64,000 nt of DNA from contig CM019236.1 in the NCBI GenBank assembly GCA_009741485.1, forward strand, positions 67,709,488 through 67,773,487. Reading direction: 5' to 3'. Positions 52,785 to 63,923 of this stretch are shown here, one piece after another (position 1 is the first letter of the stretch; every line of letters starts with the position of its first letter). The notes under the pieces are model-generated. The model was not told where the DNA came from. It saw only the letters and a list, made by a program, of their open reading frames with translations, and searched no databases. This DNA comes from Malurus cyaneus samueli. Its lineage: Eukaryota > Chordata > Aves > Passeriformes > Maluridae. The position numbers and the translations under genes are program-made.

Positions 52785-55020
52785 CACTAAATCACTGTAA
52801 TACACTTTAGTATCTCGTCTATCCTTATTGCATAATCCATCGCACATGAAACAAACAGCACAACGGTGTGAGATGTGGCCGATTACAATTACTGCTGAAT
52901 AGTCTATGTCCTGACTGCAATCCCATCTGTTTCCTCATCAGCCAGATATTACGACATTGACTGTTCTAGGCTCATTCCACACCCCTGTCCACATTCTCTG
53001 CATGCACTCTTAAATACATTCTGTTTTCGTATACCACGTTGTCACTGTCACCAGAAATGTGCCATTTCTGTGAGCATGGCTAATGTCCCCTATTATTTAG
53101 CATAGAAATTAAAACTTTTCAAAAAAGTTTGATGACCAATACCCTTACAATTCTTTCCGTCTCAGAATATAATCAAGAAGACCAGTCATGTAATAGAATC
53201 AGTAAGCAAAACAGAAAAATCCCCAGAAGTAAGGATTGCCTTGTGAACGAGACCTAACTTAAGATCATCTCATTCCACCCCCGCCATTGCGCAGTTACAC
53301 ATTTCCACTGCCCACACTTGCTCCAAATGCCCTCATCCAACTGGACACTCCTATCTCTCTCGTATCTCGACAACCTGCTTTTCTCTATGATTTTCTGAAC
53401 TCGATCTCATCGTCACCCAATCCCCATCTATCTCTCTATATACTATAATGCCAATCTATTATTCAATAAGATCCACAATACGCAGCTCTGTATGGTTGAG
53501 CTTTGTATCTCTAGATCAGCTCCAATCATATACCTGAATTACATATGTTCTCTCTATTCTTTAGATTGTTATACTTCTTTATCTATAGCAAAAAGCATTA
53601 TGCATGAGTCATGGGAGACCAGGCCATTCCACTTCAGCTGATTTTCCCATTATATCTGATAATTATATGATAGTGCTGGAGTAGAACGCTTTTCATCACT
53701 CAGCCCTTTCCAGGAGGAGTTCGTTCTGGACTGAAATAGTGTTCACATAAATTCCACTGCTACCATCTTTTTGTGATCATGCTGCCAAGGACTTCCTCGA
53801 CCCAGTCCAGCAGTGTGCCAGAGCCAGTAAAAAAAGAGAAGTTTCTACAGCCTTCATGTCTTTATCTTCTTATTTACTGCTTCTTTACTCCCACTGAAAA
53901 TGATGAGTGCAAGGAATCAGATACGTTTCTGTAAAGTGTGTTTATTTCACACTAACATGTCTTCGCTGGGTCTTGCAGCGCAATGAACCGTGTACAGGTT
54001 AGAGGGGAGTTACAGATATCTAGTACAGGATGCCTTCACCACCAGTTTCTCTCTTTCAATGTGTTTATCTTTTGAATAACTTAACAAACTCTGTCGGACA
54101 ATATTCAAGAACTGAAATGATTTTTTTTTACAAGCAGTGTTGAAGGCTTCATTTTTTGTTTTTTTTCATAAGTTTTGCATTAATTATAAGAGTGCCTATG
54201 ATTGATATGCTAAATACATTCACTGTGTTCCAACATTAAACTAACAAGAGTCTTATTGTAATAATTAAAAAACTACGAAGTTGTGATTTTTCCCCTATTT
54301 TAAAACTGTCTCATTTCAGGTGTTTATTCTGCAGAGTAGGTTTTAGTTTCAATTTATTTACTTTAACTATATTCTATTTCTATAACTATTCTATCTATCT
54401 CTTTCCAATCATTCTGTCTTCTTTCAGAAAAGCACACAAAAAAGAAAAAAAATGTTGGTAAACTATTATTTCTTATTTATTGGTGGTTTATTACAAATAA
54501 ATTATTTATCTTAAATTACAATATTATACATATCTTGTGGTTTTCAGCCAGGTACATAGACATCAAATATGTCACTTTCGCCATACTGTAGATTTTGTTA
54601 TTTAAAGTATACAGGGTGTGGGAAATAGTTGTCTTCTTGAGTTCACTGCACATGTAATCAGTAATTCTCATTCATTGTTCAGTGAGACAATAGGTTCCAC
54701 CGTGGTATTATTTCTTTGCAGGTCTCTTTTCCTCCAGGCTATTCAGTAATCAGAATGTTCGATTTAAACATTCTAATTGCCTGTTAATGACAAGCAGTGA
54801 GGCTTCATAATTTATTTGACTTTAAATATCGATAGTGAGTATTGTTACTAAATCATACCCAAGGTAACACATGACAGACTCTCAGGTTGGGTGACCTCTC
54901 ATTTCTCCTCTTTAGCTCTTAATTTCAGCCCGTTCTTGTACTCTGAACAACCTTAAGCCAACAAAAATGGGCTACCCAAAGGCCTCTTGAAAAGCAGCTA
55001 GAGAGGAGTTTAAATCAGCG
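52785..55020 (-). repeat. Noisy inverted copy of blocks z and x
   Basis: Read as reverse complement, landmarks of 59,070-61,183 follow in the right order: AGAATGTGGACAGGGG-like sequence at about 53,000, the CR1 tail at 53,191-53,350, TTATTTATTGGTGG at about 54,475, and GGTTCCACCGTGG at about 54,692. Agreement is visibly much poorer than in the flanking blocks, with many substitutions, indels and new CpG words. The change in quality at 52,785 is abrupt. It looks like raw or poorly polished long-read sequence rather than an aged duplication. Confidence 0.8.
53191..53350 (-). mobile_element. CR1 LINE 3' fragment, noisy copy
   Basis: On the minus strand one can follow AGTTGGATGAGGGCA, then TTGGAGCAAG, GTGGAATGAGATGATCTTAA and a degenerate tail ending near GATTCTATTA. 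It is the inverted, error-rich counterpart of the CR1 tail at 60,672-60,838 and not an independent insertion. Confidence 0.7.
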
Positions 55021-57280
55021 TCTTTGAAGTATGGAAAACAGGCCAAGCAGTGGGGAAAGAATGTCTATTGTTAAGGTGTACAGCATGGGCTACAGGCTGT
55101 ACCGTTCTCCTCAGGAACGGTGCGATCATCCGTAGCTCACATCCGTTGTTCTCAGCAGCCTAGGAGCTGGAAACTTGGCAGTCCTCCCACCTTGATCTGG
55201 CTTGGACTTCTTTGAGCAAAAGTCCCTCTTTCTCCCGCCTTGGGGTTTTTTCGATGATCGTGAGACAGTCAAGGGTCTTCCATACAGTCTCTTACAATTG
55301 GTCAGAGAGATTCCAGTTTTGTCCTATCACCTTCATGTACAGCACATATGGGTACGAGTATTAGCAAACAGTCCCAAAGGTAGGCAGAGTGTAGGCAAAT
55401 ACTATCTAAAACAAAAATAAACAAAACCCGATGTCATTTAAGTGGCTTGAGGTTGATTTTGTATTACATCCCTTCAGTAGATAGTTCTTTGAGGGAAACA
55501 CCAGGACATGTCTTTGGTGATTTTCTCCCCCAGTCCCACCAGTCATTGTTAAGATGTGACCTTAGGACATTGAGGGTGTGAGGATTTTGTACACCACAAC
55601 TACCACAACTGCCTCATTTGACCCTCAGGAAATCATCAGTTGTCAGAAATGAACTGTCTGCATCTCAATTACATTCTTAGCATAAATACATTAATTATGT
55701 GAGATGCTCAGATACATGAGGGAAATATTTGACACACGTAAGCATCACACCTTTGTAGGTCTGAGTTCCTCCTTCCATAGCTTGGCTTTCTGCAAAGAAT
55801 GATCCTAACAGGAAAACTTGTTTTATTTTATCACCTATTCACTGTGAGTACATGAGATAAAAATGCACAGATTGAAACAGGACCTCTTGGACCTCAGCTT
55901 TTCTACAATAAACTGCAGTCTCTGGTTTATATCTTCATTAAAGAAGAGGGTGGCATGTAAGTGAGCCAGAAATGCCACAAAATGTCATAGGCAATAAAAT
56001 AATCCATTTTATTGCTTGCATCCTGGTAGAAGACACATGAATTTAAAGTAGGAGTGATTTGTCAAGGTTTCTAGCTTGATACATACCTTGCAGTAAATTT
56101 TTTTTGATGCAAAGGCAGAGACAGGATGATGTGGTGTAAAGGGAAGCATCCACTGGAAGGGGATGCTTAAATTCCTGTCCAGATGGGAATAATTTCAATA
56201 TAAAAATTTACAGTGTGCTTTCTGCTGTCCCTCTATATTCAGACTCCAACTTTCCTTAAGTCAAAAATTATATAAATTTCCAGTGAGGGTTATTTTGTGA
56301 AATTATGTGACAGTTCAGTCATTGGTCTCTCAATCCTAAATTAACCATGAATCATCATAATTCTGGCAAATTTTGGGTGTCATGTGCATATTAGTGTGCC
56401 TTGAGCTGATTTTGGACAGTTGTATCCCAAAATCACAACTTTTCTGTTTATAGAAAATATTGAGCATATGTTACAAAGCTGAAATCATTATTGGCAATTA
56501 ATTGCAGAACATCACTCCTGCCTTTTCACCAAAGCCTGTTTGCTAAGCTGAAGTCACAAATGGTAAGATATAAAAAATTGTTTTGCCTTGTCTTTTTTGT
56601 TAAGAGAGATGTAAAACTCGTAAAACAAAGGCTGGCAAAAGAAACCTGTGCATGAAAAAATATAGTGCTACTGAAAGAATGTAAAATCAAAAGAATGGTA
56701 AATCAATCCTTCCTGTCCCCAACCCAGTGTCTTGAGAGCAAAAGAGGAAATCACTGAAGTGTTTTTGATTCCAGAAGAAGCACATTGAAATAAAAATGTT
56801 CATTGTGTATTAAAATGGCTGTGAGAGTGGCAAAATGTGACTCGCAGACAAGACTCAAAATCACTGGCCTGTCCATGACTTGTTTGAAAAGTTTATTTTT
56901 TTCAGGCTCTTTTTTCTAGAAGTAGAGTATAATTTGGGCATGATACTTGCATTGTGGAGCTCTTTGGTGAGGAATTAAGACAAAGGAGAAATTTTTCCTG
57001 CCCATTCCACAGGAATCCCCCACATGTGGTGCAGAAGCTTCACTGCTTTGGCCCAGTTTATCAAATACTGCAGCAGGGCTCTTGCTCCATATTCCTCCTT
57101 TAGTTGTGTATAGTACAATTCTACCTTCTCATTCTTCCATGCATGTCAGGATTTATGGGGTATCTTCTACTGTCAGTCAGGTCATGATTAAGAAATCACT
57201 TTCCTCTCTGGGTCTGTAAAGCACTAACCAGCTCATCAGTCATTTTGTGCCTCAGTGTGTAGGCCTAACTCTTAAAAATC
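55021..57280. other. Single-copy insert between palindrome arms
   Basis: No second copy in the window. The first 400 bases (to about 55,430) continue the noisy character of the preceding segment. The remainder looks like normal AT-rich non-coding sequence. I see no supported gene or mobile element. Confidence 0.6.
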
Positions 57281-59069
57281 AGAGAGTTTTGTTCAGTGCC
57301 TTTGCTTTATCCCGTGTTTTCCATGCTGAATTCCTGATGAACTATGGAGCTCAGGGAGCAGAGCAGTAGGGGATAATTACAGGGAATTTGGTGTAACTTG
57401 GCAAGTGATGTTTTCATCTCCAATATCTCAGTGACTGCGAATCTCAGAGCGCTACACTTATTTTTACCTGGTGAGTTTTTCTAGCAGAGGTTTTCTTCTG
57501 TGATGCCAAAGTGCTGCTTGAAGAGCAAAGCCCTTTCCTGTGCCCCCACATCAGGGCTGAGAGAAAAAATGTGCTGTCTTCACAAATGGGAATAGACCTG
57601 GGTTTGTAACTCCTGATACTCCTAATGTGTTTGACTGCTTTGGGATTTTAGACATTTAAATGCAATGACAAGTTACAACTGCAGTTATGAGGAATTCAAA
57701 TTATTTGAGATCTCCCCAGGGTGGCAATTAACCAGAATGACATTAGCAATGGACTGTGCAAATTTGGGTAATGGAAATGAGATGATAAAAACAAGAAGAA
57801 TTCGGAGAATAGTGGTACTGCCATAGGTTTGATTGTCAGGTTTTTTTTGTTTTTTTTTTTTTCTGGTTAGAAATTCCATATGTGGATTTTGGAGGAATCA
57901 GGGTCACAAAAAAGGGCTGATTACCTTCTCTGCATTTGTAAGGACTTGGAAAATGATCTCATATGATGGTGGTGTGCAAAGTAATGGGTTGAACATCTGC
58001 TTAGATAGGTTTCTATTCGTGCATGGTCCTACCACTTACCTTAGCAAAGCTCCTGCTTTTCCATGGATAAAAGAGATGGAATCAAACTCTCCATTGGCCT
58101 TGTGCTACTGAGCCAAAAGGACCCGCCCGGCCTTTGCACCCTGGGAAATGGGCACAAATCTGGGGCTAATGTGCCTTGTTGTAGGTCTCCAAGATCTTTA
58201 GATTCACAAAACATATCTTAGCTGAGCTCACTATGTTTGCAGGCCTGGGGAGCTCCTGAACATTGTTAAAAGAGATCTGCAGTGCTAACAAGTTAAAAAT
58301 CTCATTTGCAGCACCTGCCTGGCTGGAGAGACAAATAAATATATGCAAGACACAGAGATCATGGGAAAGATGTGCAGAAGGCCTTTGTTCATGTGCCTTC
58401 AGTTGCAATAAAAGAAGGCAAATTCTTACTACTATGATGGACTCCATAGAAGCATGGTTATAATCTGAAGCATGGTTATAATCTGAAGCATGGTTATAAT
58501 CTGACATAAGCAAAGGTGATTTTTGTGCACCTGCACACACAAGTGGTGAGGTGGAGGTGGGTACATGAGGGGACTGAAAAGAAAGTGGTGACTGTGACTC
58601 ACTCAAGGTCATGGGTAAAGTCAGTGGCAGAACTCTCCCACAGCTAAAGGAGGCTTTTCTACTTTATTGGAGGGTTCTAAAGCTGCTTTGTCACAGCAGC
58701 ATTCCTGTTGCTGTATGAGACAAATGACCTCGTGTTGAGAGAGAGGAAAAAGGCAAGTTCTTGTCAATTAGAAGATCACTGATGATGGATGCAGTTATTG
58801 TCTCAAGTGAAAGCAACATCATGCAGGAGACATTTTTCATTGGCCCATCTGCAGCAATAAGAACCTCAGCAGAAGGCTTTCATCTCTTCAGCTGATGAGT
58901 GACTGTCTTTTCCTGAGACATGGTGAGTTATTAAGCCTTGAAAATTCTGCTACAGCCTGAGATGAAACCTGGGGTGTTCACAGGTGGGACCCACACTGCC
59001 TGTGCTGTGTCTTCTGTACCTGTTCCATCCAGCCTGGCTTTCTTCTCTTTACAAGCAGAGTTCATGTCA
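57281..59069 (+). repeat. Block D, second copy with extra left end
   Basis: It begins AGAGAGTTTTGTTCAGTGCC, about 190 bases further left than the first D copy, and is matched over its whole length by the reverse complement at 61,970-63,719. It therefore forms a 1.8-kb-armed palindrome with a 2.9-kb centre. Contains the three-unit minisatellite at 58,449-58,502. No supported gene. Confidence 0.92.
58449..58502 (+). repeat. 18-bp minisatellite, 3 units (block D2)
   Basis: Three perfect units of GAAGCATGGTTATAATCT. On the minus strand they encode a repeated six-residue SDYNHA word inside a 148-codon chance-like frame. Confidence 0.96.
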
Positions 59070-59388
59070 AAAGAACAGCTGATTTAAACTCCTCTCTAGC
59101 TGTTTCAAGAGGCTTTGGGTCAGCCCATTTTTGGCTTAAGGTTGTCAGAGGTACAAGACACGGGCTGAAATTAAAGCTAAAAGGAGAAATGAGAGGTCAC
59201 CACCTGGAGATCTGTCAGCTGGTTAACCTCTGGTATGATTTAGTAAATCACTCCACTACTCGATATTTAAATCAGAATAAATTAATGAAGCCTCCTGCTT
59301 GTCCTTAAACAGGCATTAAATGTTTAATGAACTTCTGATTACTGAATACTGCCTGGAGGAAAAGAGATGCAAATAGATAAATAACCAC
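59070..59388 (+). repeat. Block x, third copy
   Basis: Forward copy of 48,298-48,611 with a few substitutions (for example GTACAAGACACGGG versus GTACAAGATGCAGG). Instead of running into block y it is followed by block z. Confidence 0.9.
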
Positions 59389-61183
59389 GGTGGAAACCTT
59401 TGTCTCACTGAAAACAATGATGAAGAATTTAACTGATTACATGTGCATGGACTCAAGAAGACAACTATTTCCCACACCCTGTACTATTAATGACCAAAAT
59501 CTCACAGTATGGCAAGTGACATATTGCTTGTCTTTGACCTGGCTGAAAACCCACAAGATTTGTATATATGTATTTGTAAATAAATTTATTTGTAAATAAA
59601 ACCAAATAAATAAGAAAATTTTAAAATAGTTTACCCATTTTTTTCCTTTTCTGTGTGCTTTTCTGAAGAGACAGATATATTTAATAGGGTCTGTGATTGT
59701 TTCATGGAGTAGTTCCTGTTAAAGTAAATAAATTGAAACTAAAAACCTACTCTGCAGAAATGCATCACCTGAAATGACAGTTTTAAAATAGGGGGAAAAA
59801 ATCACAACTTCAGTAGTTTTTAATTATTACATAAGACTCTTTTAATGTTTAATGTTGAAACAGTGAATGTATTTAGCATATCATCATAGCACTTTATATT
59901 TACCATGCAAACTTATGAAAAAAAACCAAAACAATGAAACCTTCAACACTCTTATAAAAATCATTTCAGTTTTGATATTGGTCCAGACAGAGGCTTTGTT
60001 AGTTATTCAAAGATAAACAACATTGAAAGAAAACTGTGGTGAAAGGCCCATCCTGTACTGATTCTGTAACTCCCTCTACCTATACACAAGGTTTTCATTG
60101 TGCTGCAACCCAAAACATGTTTGTGTGAAATAGCATCACATTTAACCAGAAAAATGTAGCTGATGTCCTTCCCTCACTCATTTTCAGTGGGAAAATAAAG
60201 CAGTGAAATAAGAAGATAAAACATGAGGGCTGGAAAAACATCTCTCTTTTTCTGCTCTGGCACACTGCTGACCTGGGTCAAGAGTCCTTGCATATTCACA
60301 CAAAGAAGATGGTGCATGAATATATGTGACATTATTTCAGTCCAGACAGAACCTCCTCAGGAAAGGCTGGTGATGAAGCATTCTACCAGCACCTATCATA
60401 TTACTGATCAGAAATAATGAGGAAAATCAGCTGAAGTGGAAATGCTGGTCTCCTAGTGACCATGCATAATGCTTTTTGCTATAATCAGATATTACAATCT
60501 AATGCACTGGTAAGACATAACTGTAATTCCATCTGCTTGGAGCTGATTTAGAGACTCAAAGCTCACCATCAGAGCTGCAGTCAGGGATCTCATTGAATAT
60601 TTGTGGCAATTATTTAGAGAGATGCATGGGAGGGACGATGAACACATTCAGAAAATCACATCTGGAAAAGCAGGTTTTCCAGAGAAGCTGTGGCTACCCC
60701 ATTCCAGGTTGGATGGGGTTTGGAGCAACCTGGGACAGTGGAAGGTGTCCCTGCCCATGGCAGGGGGTTGGAATGAGATGATCTTTAAGGTCTCTTCCAA
60801 CCCAAACCATTCTGGGATTCTGTTTCTATGATTCTATTAAAATTACCTTGGATGTTTGAAACACTGCTGGAAGATTGTAAGAGCATAGTCATTAACCTGT
60901 TAAAGTTTTTTCTGCTAATAAATAAAATCATCATGCTCACAGAAATGGCACATTCTCTGTGAAACTGACACTGTAAACAGAATGTATTGAGTGCATGCAG
61001 AGAATGTGGACAGGGGGTGGAATGAGGTAGAACAGATGTCCCATTAATATCTGGCTGATGAGGAGAAAATGAGTGATTGCAGCATAGAAACATTAAGCAA
61101 ATTGATAATGGACTTCCCAACACCTGCTGCTGTTGTTTCATTGTGCTGGACTGGATTTAGCAGTGACAGAGACAGAAAAGGTG
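59389..61183 (+). other. Block z, 1.8-kb segment absent from the x-y junction at 48,611
   Basis: Between GATAAATAACCAC and TATTACAGTTCATAG lie about 1,795 bases that are missing where x meets y at 48,611 (GATAAATACCACAGCTCATAG). The segment contains the CR1 tail and otherwise unrecognised AT-rich sequence. Its ends are not a clear TG...CA LTR pair, and the flanks show only a vague resemblance (ATAACCAC versus TATTACAG), so a target-site duplication is not proven. It is either an insertion here or a deletion in the other copy. Confidence 0.75.
60672..60838 (+). mobile_element. CR1 LINE retrotransposon, 5'-truncated 3' end
   Basis: The sequence carries the recognisable CR1 3' untranslated tail in order: CCAGAGAAGCTGTGGCTACC, GGTTGGATGGGGTTTGGAGC, AACCTGGGACAGTGGAAGG, CCCATGGCAGGGGGTTGG, GATGATCTTTAAGG, TTCCAACCCAAACCATTCT. 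It ends at 60,817-60,838 in degenerate ATTCTRTG-type repeats. CR1 is the dominant LINE of birds and is also found in other reptiles. No reverse-transcriptase coding part is present, so this is a dead 5'-truncated insertion. A short stretch usually found between 'ACCCCAT' and 'AGGTTGG' appears to be deleted. Confidence 0.93.
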
Positions 61184-61969
61184 TATTACAGTTCATAGTG
61201 CTCAGTCACAGTCAGCAATAGTCACGTTCAACAATTAATATACGTTCCTATTCATCATGCACCAACATACAATGACAAACCAAGAAATCATTAAGTTTCT
61301 GGAGGGGAAAAAAAAAAAAAAAACACAAAGCCTGTAGAACAAAGAATTATTCTATTTTGCTGGACGCAAACTCATCCAAACTCCAATGATTTGCAGTAAT
61401 GAAAAACCCAGGTGTTTTTTTTAAACCTTTCTTTTCCCCCAGACCGAAGTCAGTAATGTCACTTTCTCCATGGACTTGGCTCAAAGAGGTGACTCAGTGC
61501 CAGCCACTTGCTCCAGATCTGCTTAAGGTTTGGCTCAGGCTCATACTTGGATTATAAAGAAAAATAATTGGGGCATCAGAGCATTGCTATGGCCAAGGTT
61601 ATGTGCCTGCCAGGAAATGGGTTTAAAAATGAGGGAAATAAAGCCAGACTTACTAAAGAATCATTTCTGCTTTCTGCATGACTCTGACAACACAAATGAA
61701 GTTCCAGTTCCAAAGCCCCAACTGAGAACTATTCATTTCCCTTGAGACAAGAGAATGACATCTCAAAATAAGAATTCTTTTCCCTGTCCAGGTTTACCAT
61801 TTTCCCCTTCTACTTTCACCATTCCTTTTATTTCTTTGATTCTCTACTAGATGACTCCTGGTAAGTTAGAAATAGATTTGCAAGCAACCTCTTGGCCATT
61901 TTCCCTTGCCACAGAGCACACACAGTTGTCATTAATCAAGGAGATTGAGGCTGATTAAAACATCAGGGG
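61184..61969 (+). repeat. Block y, third copy
   Basis: Forward copy of 48,612-49,402 and reverse complement of 52,018-52,784. It has an expanded A run near 61,310-61,323 and several single-base losses. It passes directly into the inverted D block. Confidence 0.9.
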
Positions 61970-63719
61970 GCATGAACTCTGCTTGTAAAGAGAAGAAAGC
62001 CAGGCTGGATGGAACAGGTACAGGAGACACAGCACAGGCAGTGTGGGTCCCACCTGTGCACACCCCAGGTTTTATCTCAGGTGCAGCAGAATGTTCAAGG
62101 CTTAATAACTCACCATGTCTCAGGAAAAGACAGTCACTCATCAGCTGAAGAGATGAAAGCCTTCTGCTGAGGTTCTTATTGCTGCAGATGGGCCAATGAA
62201 AAATGTCTCCTGCATGATGTTGCTTTCACTTGAGACAATAACTGCATCCATCATCAGTGATCTTCTAATTGACAAGAACTTGCCTTTTTCTCTCTCCTCA
62301 AAACGAGGTCATTTGTCTCAAACAGCAACAGGAATGCTGCTGTGACAAAGCAGCTTTAGAACCCTCCAATAAAGTAGAAAAGCCTCCTTTAGCTGTGGGA
62401 GAGTTCTGTCACTGACTCTCCCCATGACCTTGAGTGAGTCACAGTCACCACTTTCTTTTCAGTCCCCTCATGTACCCACCTCCACCCCACCACTTGTGTG
62501 TGCAGGTGCACAAAAATCACCTTTGCTTATGTCAGATTATAACCATGCTTCAGATTATAACCATGCTTCAGATTATAACCATGCTTCTATGGAGTCCATC
62601 ATAGTAGTAAGAATTTGCCTTCTTTTATTGCAACTGAAGGCACATGAACAAAGGCCTTCTGCACATCTTTCCCATGATCTCTGTGTCTTGCATATATTTA
62701 TTTGTCTCTCCAGCCAGGCAGGTGCTGCAAATGAGATTTTTAATTTGTTAGCACTGCAGATCTCTTTTAACAATGTTCAGGAGCTCCCCAGGCCTGCAAA
62801 CATAGTGAGCTCAGCTAAGATATGTTTTGTGAATCTAAAGATCTTGGAGACCTACAACAAGGCACATTAGCCCCAGATTTGTGCCCATTTCCCAGGGTGC
62901 AAAGGCCGGGCGGGTCCTTTTGGCTCAGTAGCACAAGGCCAATGGAGAGTTTTAATTCCCTCTCTTTTATCCATGGAAAAGCAGGTGCTTCGTGGTAGGA
63001 CCATGCACGAATAGAAACCTATCTAAGCAGATGTTCAACCCATTACTTTGCACACCACCATCATATGAGATCATTTTCCAAGTCCTTACAAATGCAGAGA
63101 AGGTAATCAGCCCTTTTTTGTGACCCTGATTCCTCCAAAAAAAAAAAAAACCAAAAAAACCTGACAATCAAACCTATGGCAGTACCACTATTCTCCTAAT
63201 TCTTTGTGTTTTTATCATCTAATTTCCATTACCCAAATTTGCACAGTCCATTGCTAATGTCATTCTGGTTAATTGCCACCCTGGGGAGATCTCAAATAAT
63301 TTGAATTCCTCATAACTGCAGTTGTAACTTGTCATTGCATTTAAATGTCTAAAATCCCAAAGCAGTCAAACACATTAGGAGTATCAGGAGTTACAAACCC
63401 AGGTCTATTCCCATTTGTGAAGACAGCACATTTTTTCTCTCAGCCCTGATGTGGGGGCACAGGAAAGGGCTTTGCTCTTCAAGCAGCACTTTGGCATCAC
63501 AGAAGAAAACCTCTGCTAGAAAAACTCACCAGGTAAAAATAAGTGTAGCGCTCTGAGATTCGCAGTCACTGAGATATTGGAGATGAAAACATCACTTGCC
63601 AAGTTACACCAAATTCCCTGTAATTATCCCCTACTGCTCTGCTCCCTGAGCTCCATAGTTCATCAGGAATTCAGCATGGAAAACACGGGATAAAGCAAAG
63701 GCACTGAACAAAACTCTCT
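61970..63719 (-). repeat. Block D, third copy, inverted
   Basis: Reverse complement of 57,281-59,069, ending at GAACAAAACTCTCTC immediately before a TA/TG microsatellite. Together with y and z it also forms the right arm of the larger palindrome with 50,447-55,020. Confidence 0.92.
62534..62587 (-). repeat. 18-bp minisatellite, 3 units (block D3)
   Basis: Reverse complement of the array at 58,449-58,502, three perfect units. Confidence 0.96.
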
Positions 63720-63720
63720 C

Positions 63721-63801
63721 ACCATACATACATATAGATATATATGTATAATGTGTGTGTGTGTGTACATATATATATATAATATATAAATATATATATA
63801 C
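63721..63801. repeat. (TA)n/(TG)n compound microsatellite
   Basis: Runs of CATA, TATATA and TGTGTGTGTG are mixed over about 80 bases. It starts at the last base of the inverted D block, so it marks the palindrome's outer boundary. Confidence 0.93.
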
Positions 63802-63834
63802 GTAACCTAACCAGTGCCCTGTGCTGCCCCGCAG

Positions 63835-63923
63835 TCCAGCGTGAGCTGTGCCATCGGAGGCGTTTCCCAAGCCAAGTCTCCGGTGGTAGTGGACAGAGCG
63901 AGCCTGACGGAAGCAGCCTGGAG
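63835..63923 (+). CDS. Candidate internal exon, product not recognised
   Basis: A pyrimidine-containing acceptor (CCCTGTGCTGCCCCGCAG) precedes 89 bases rich in CpG that end in TGGAG before GTAAAG, a good donor. One frame reads SSVSCAIGGVSQAK to TEAAWR without stops. The +1 frame (starting QRELCHRRRF) is open too, so the phase is uncertain. The GC and CpG content stands out from the AT-rich sequence to the left. I do not recognise the protein, and no partner exon is visible before the window ends. It could also be part of an unrelated GC-rich element. Confidence 0.3.

Noticed and set aside
59389..61183. Block z as an LTR retrotransposon or DNA transposon
   Set aside because: No terminal repeats and no clear target-site duplication could be read by eye, and no coding remnants. 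Only the CR1 tail inside is certain.
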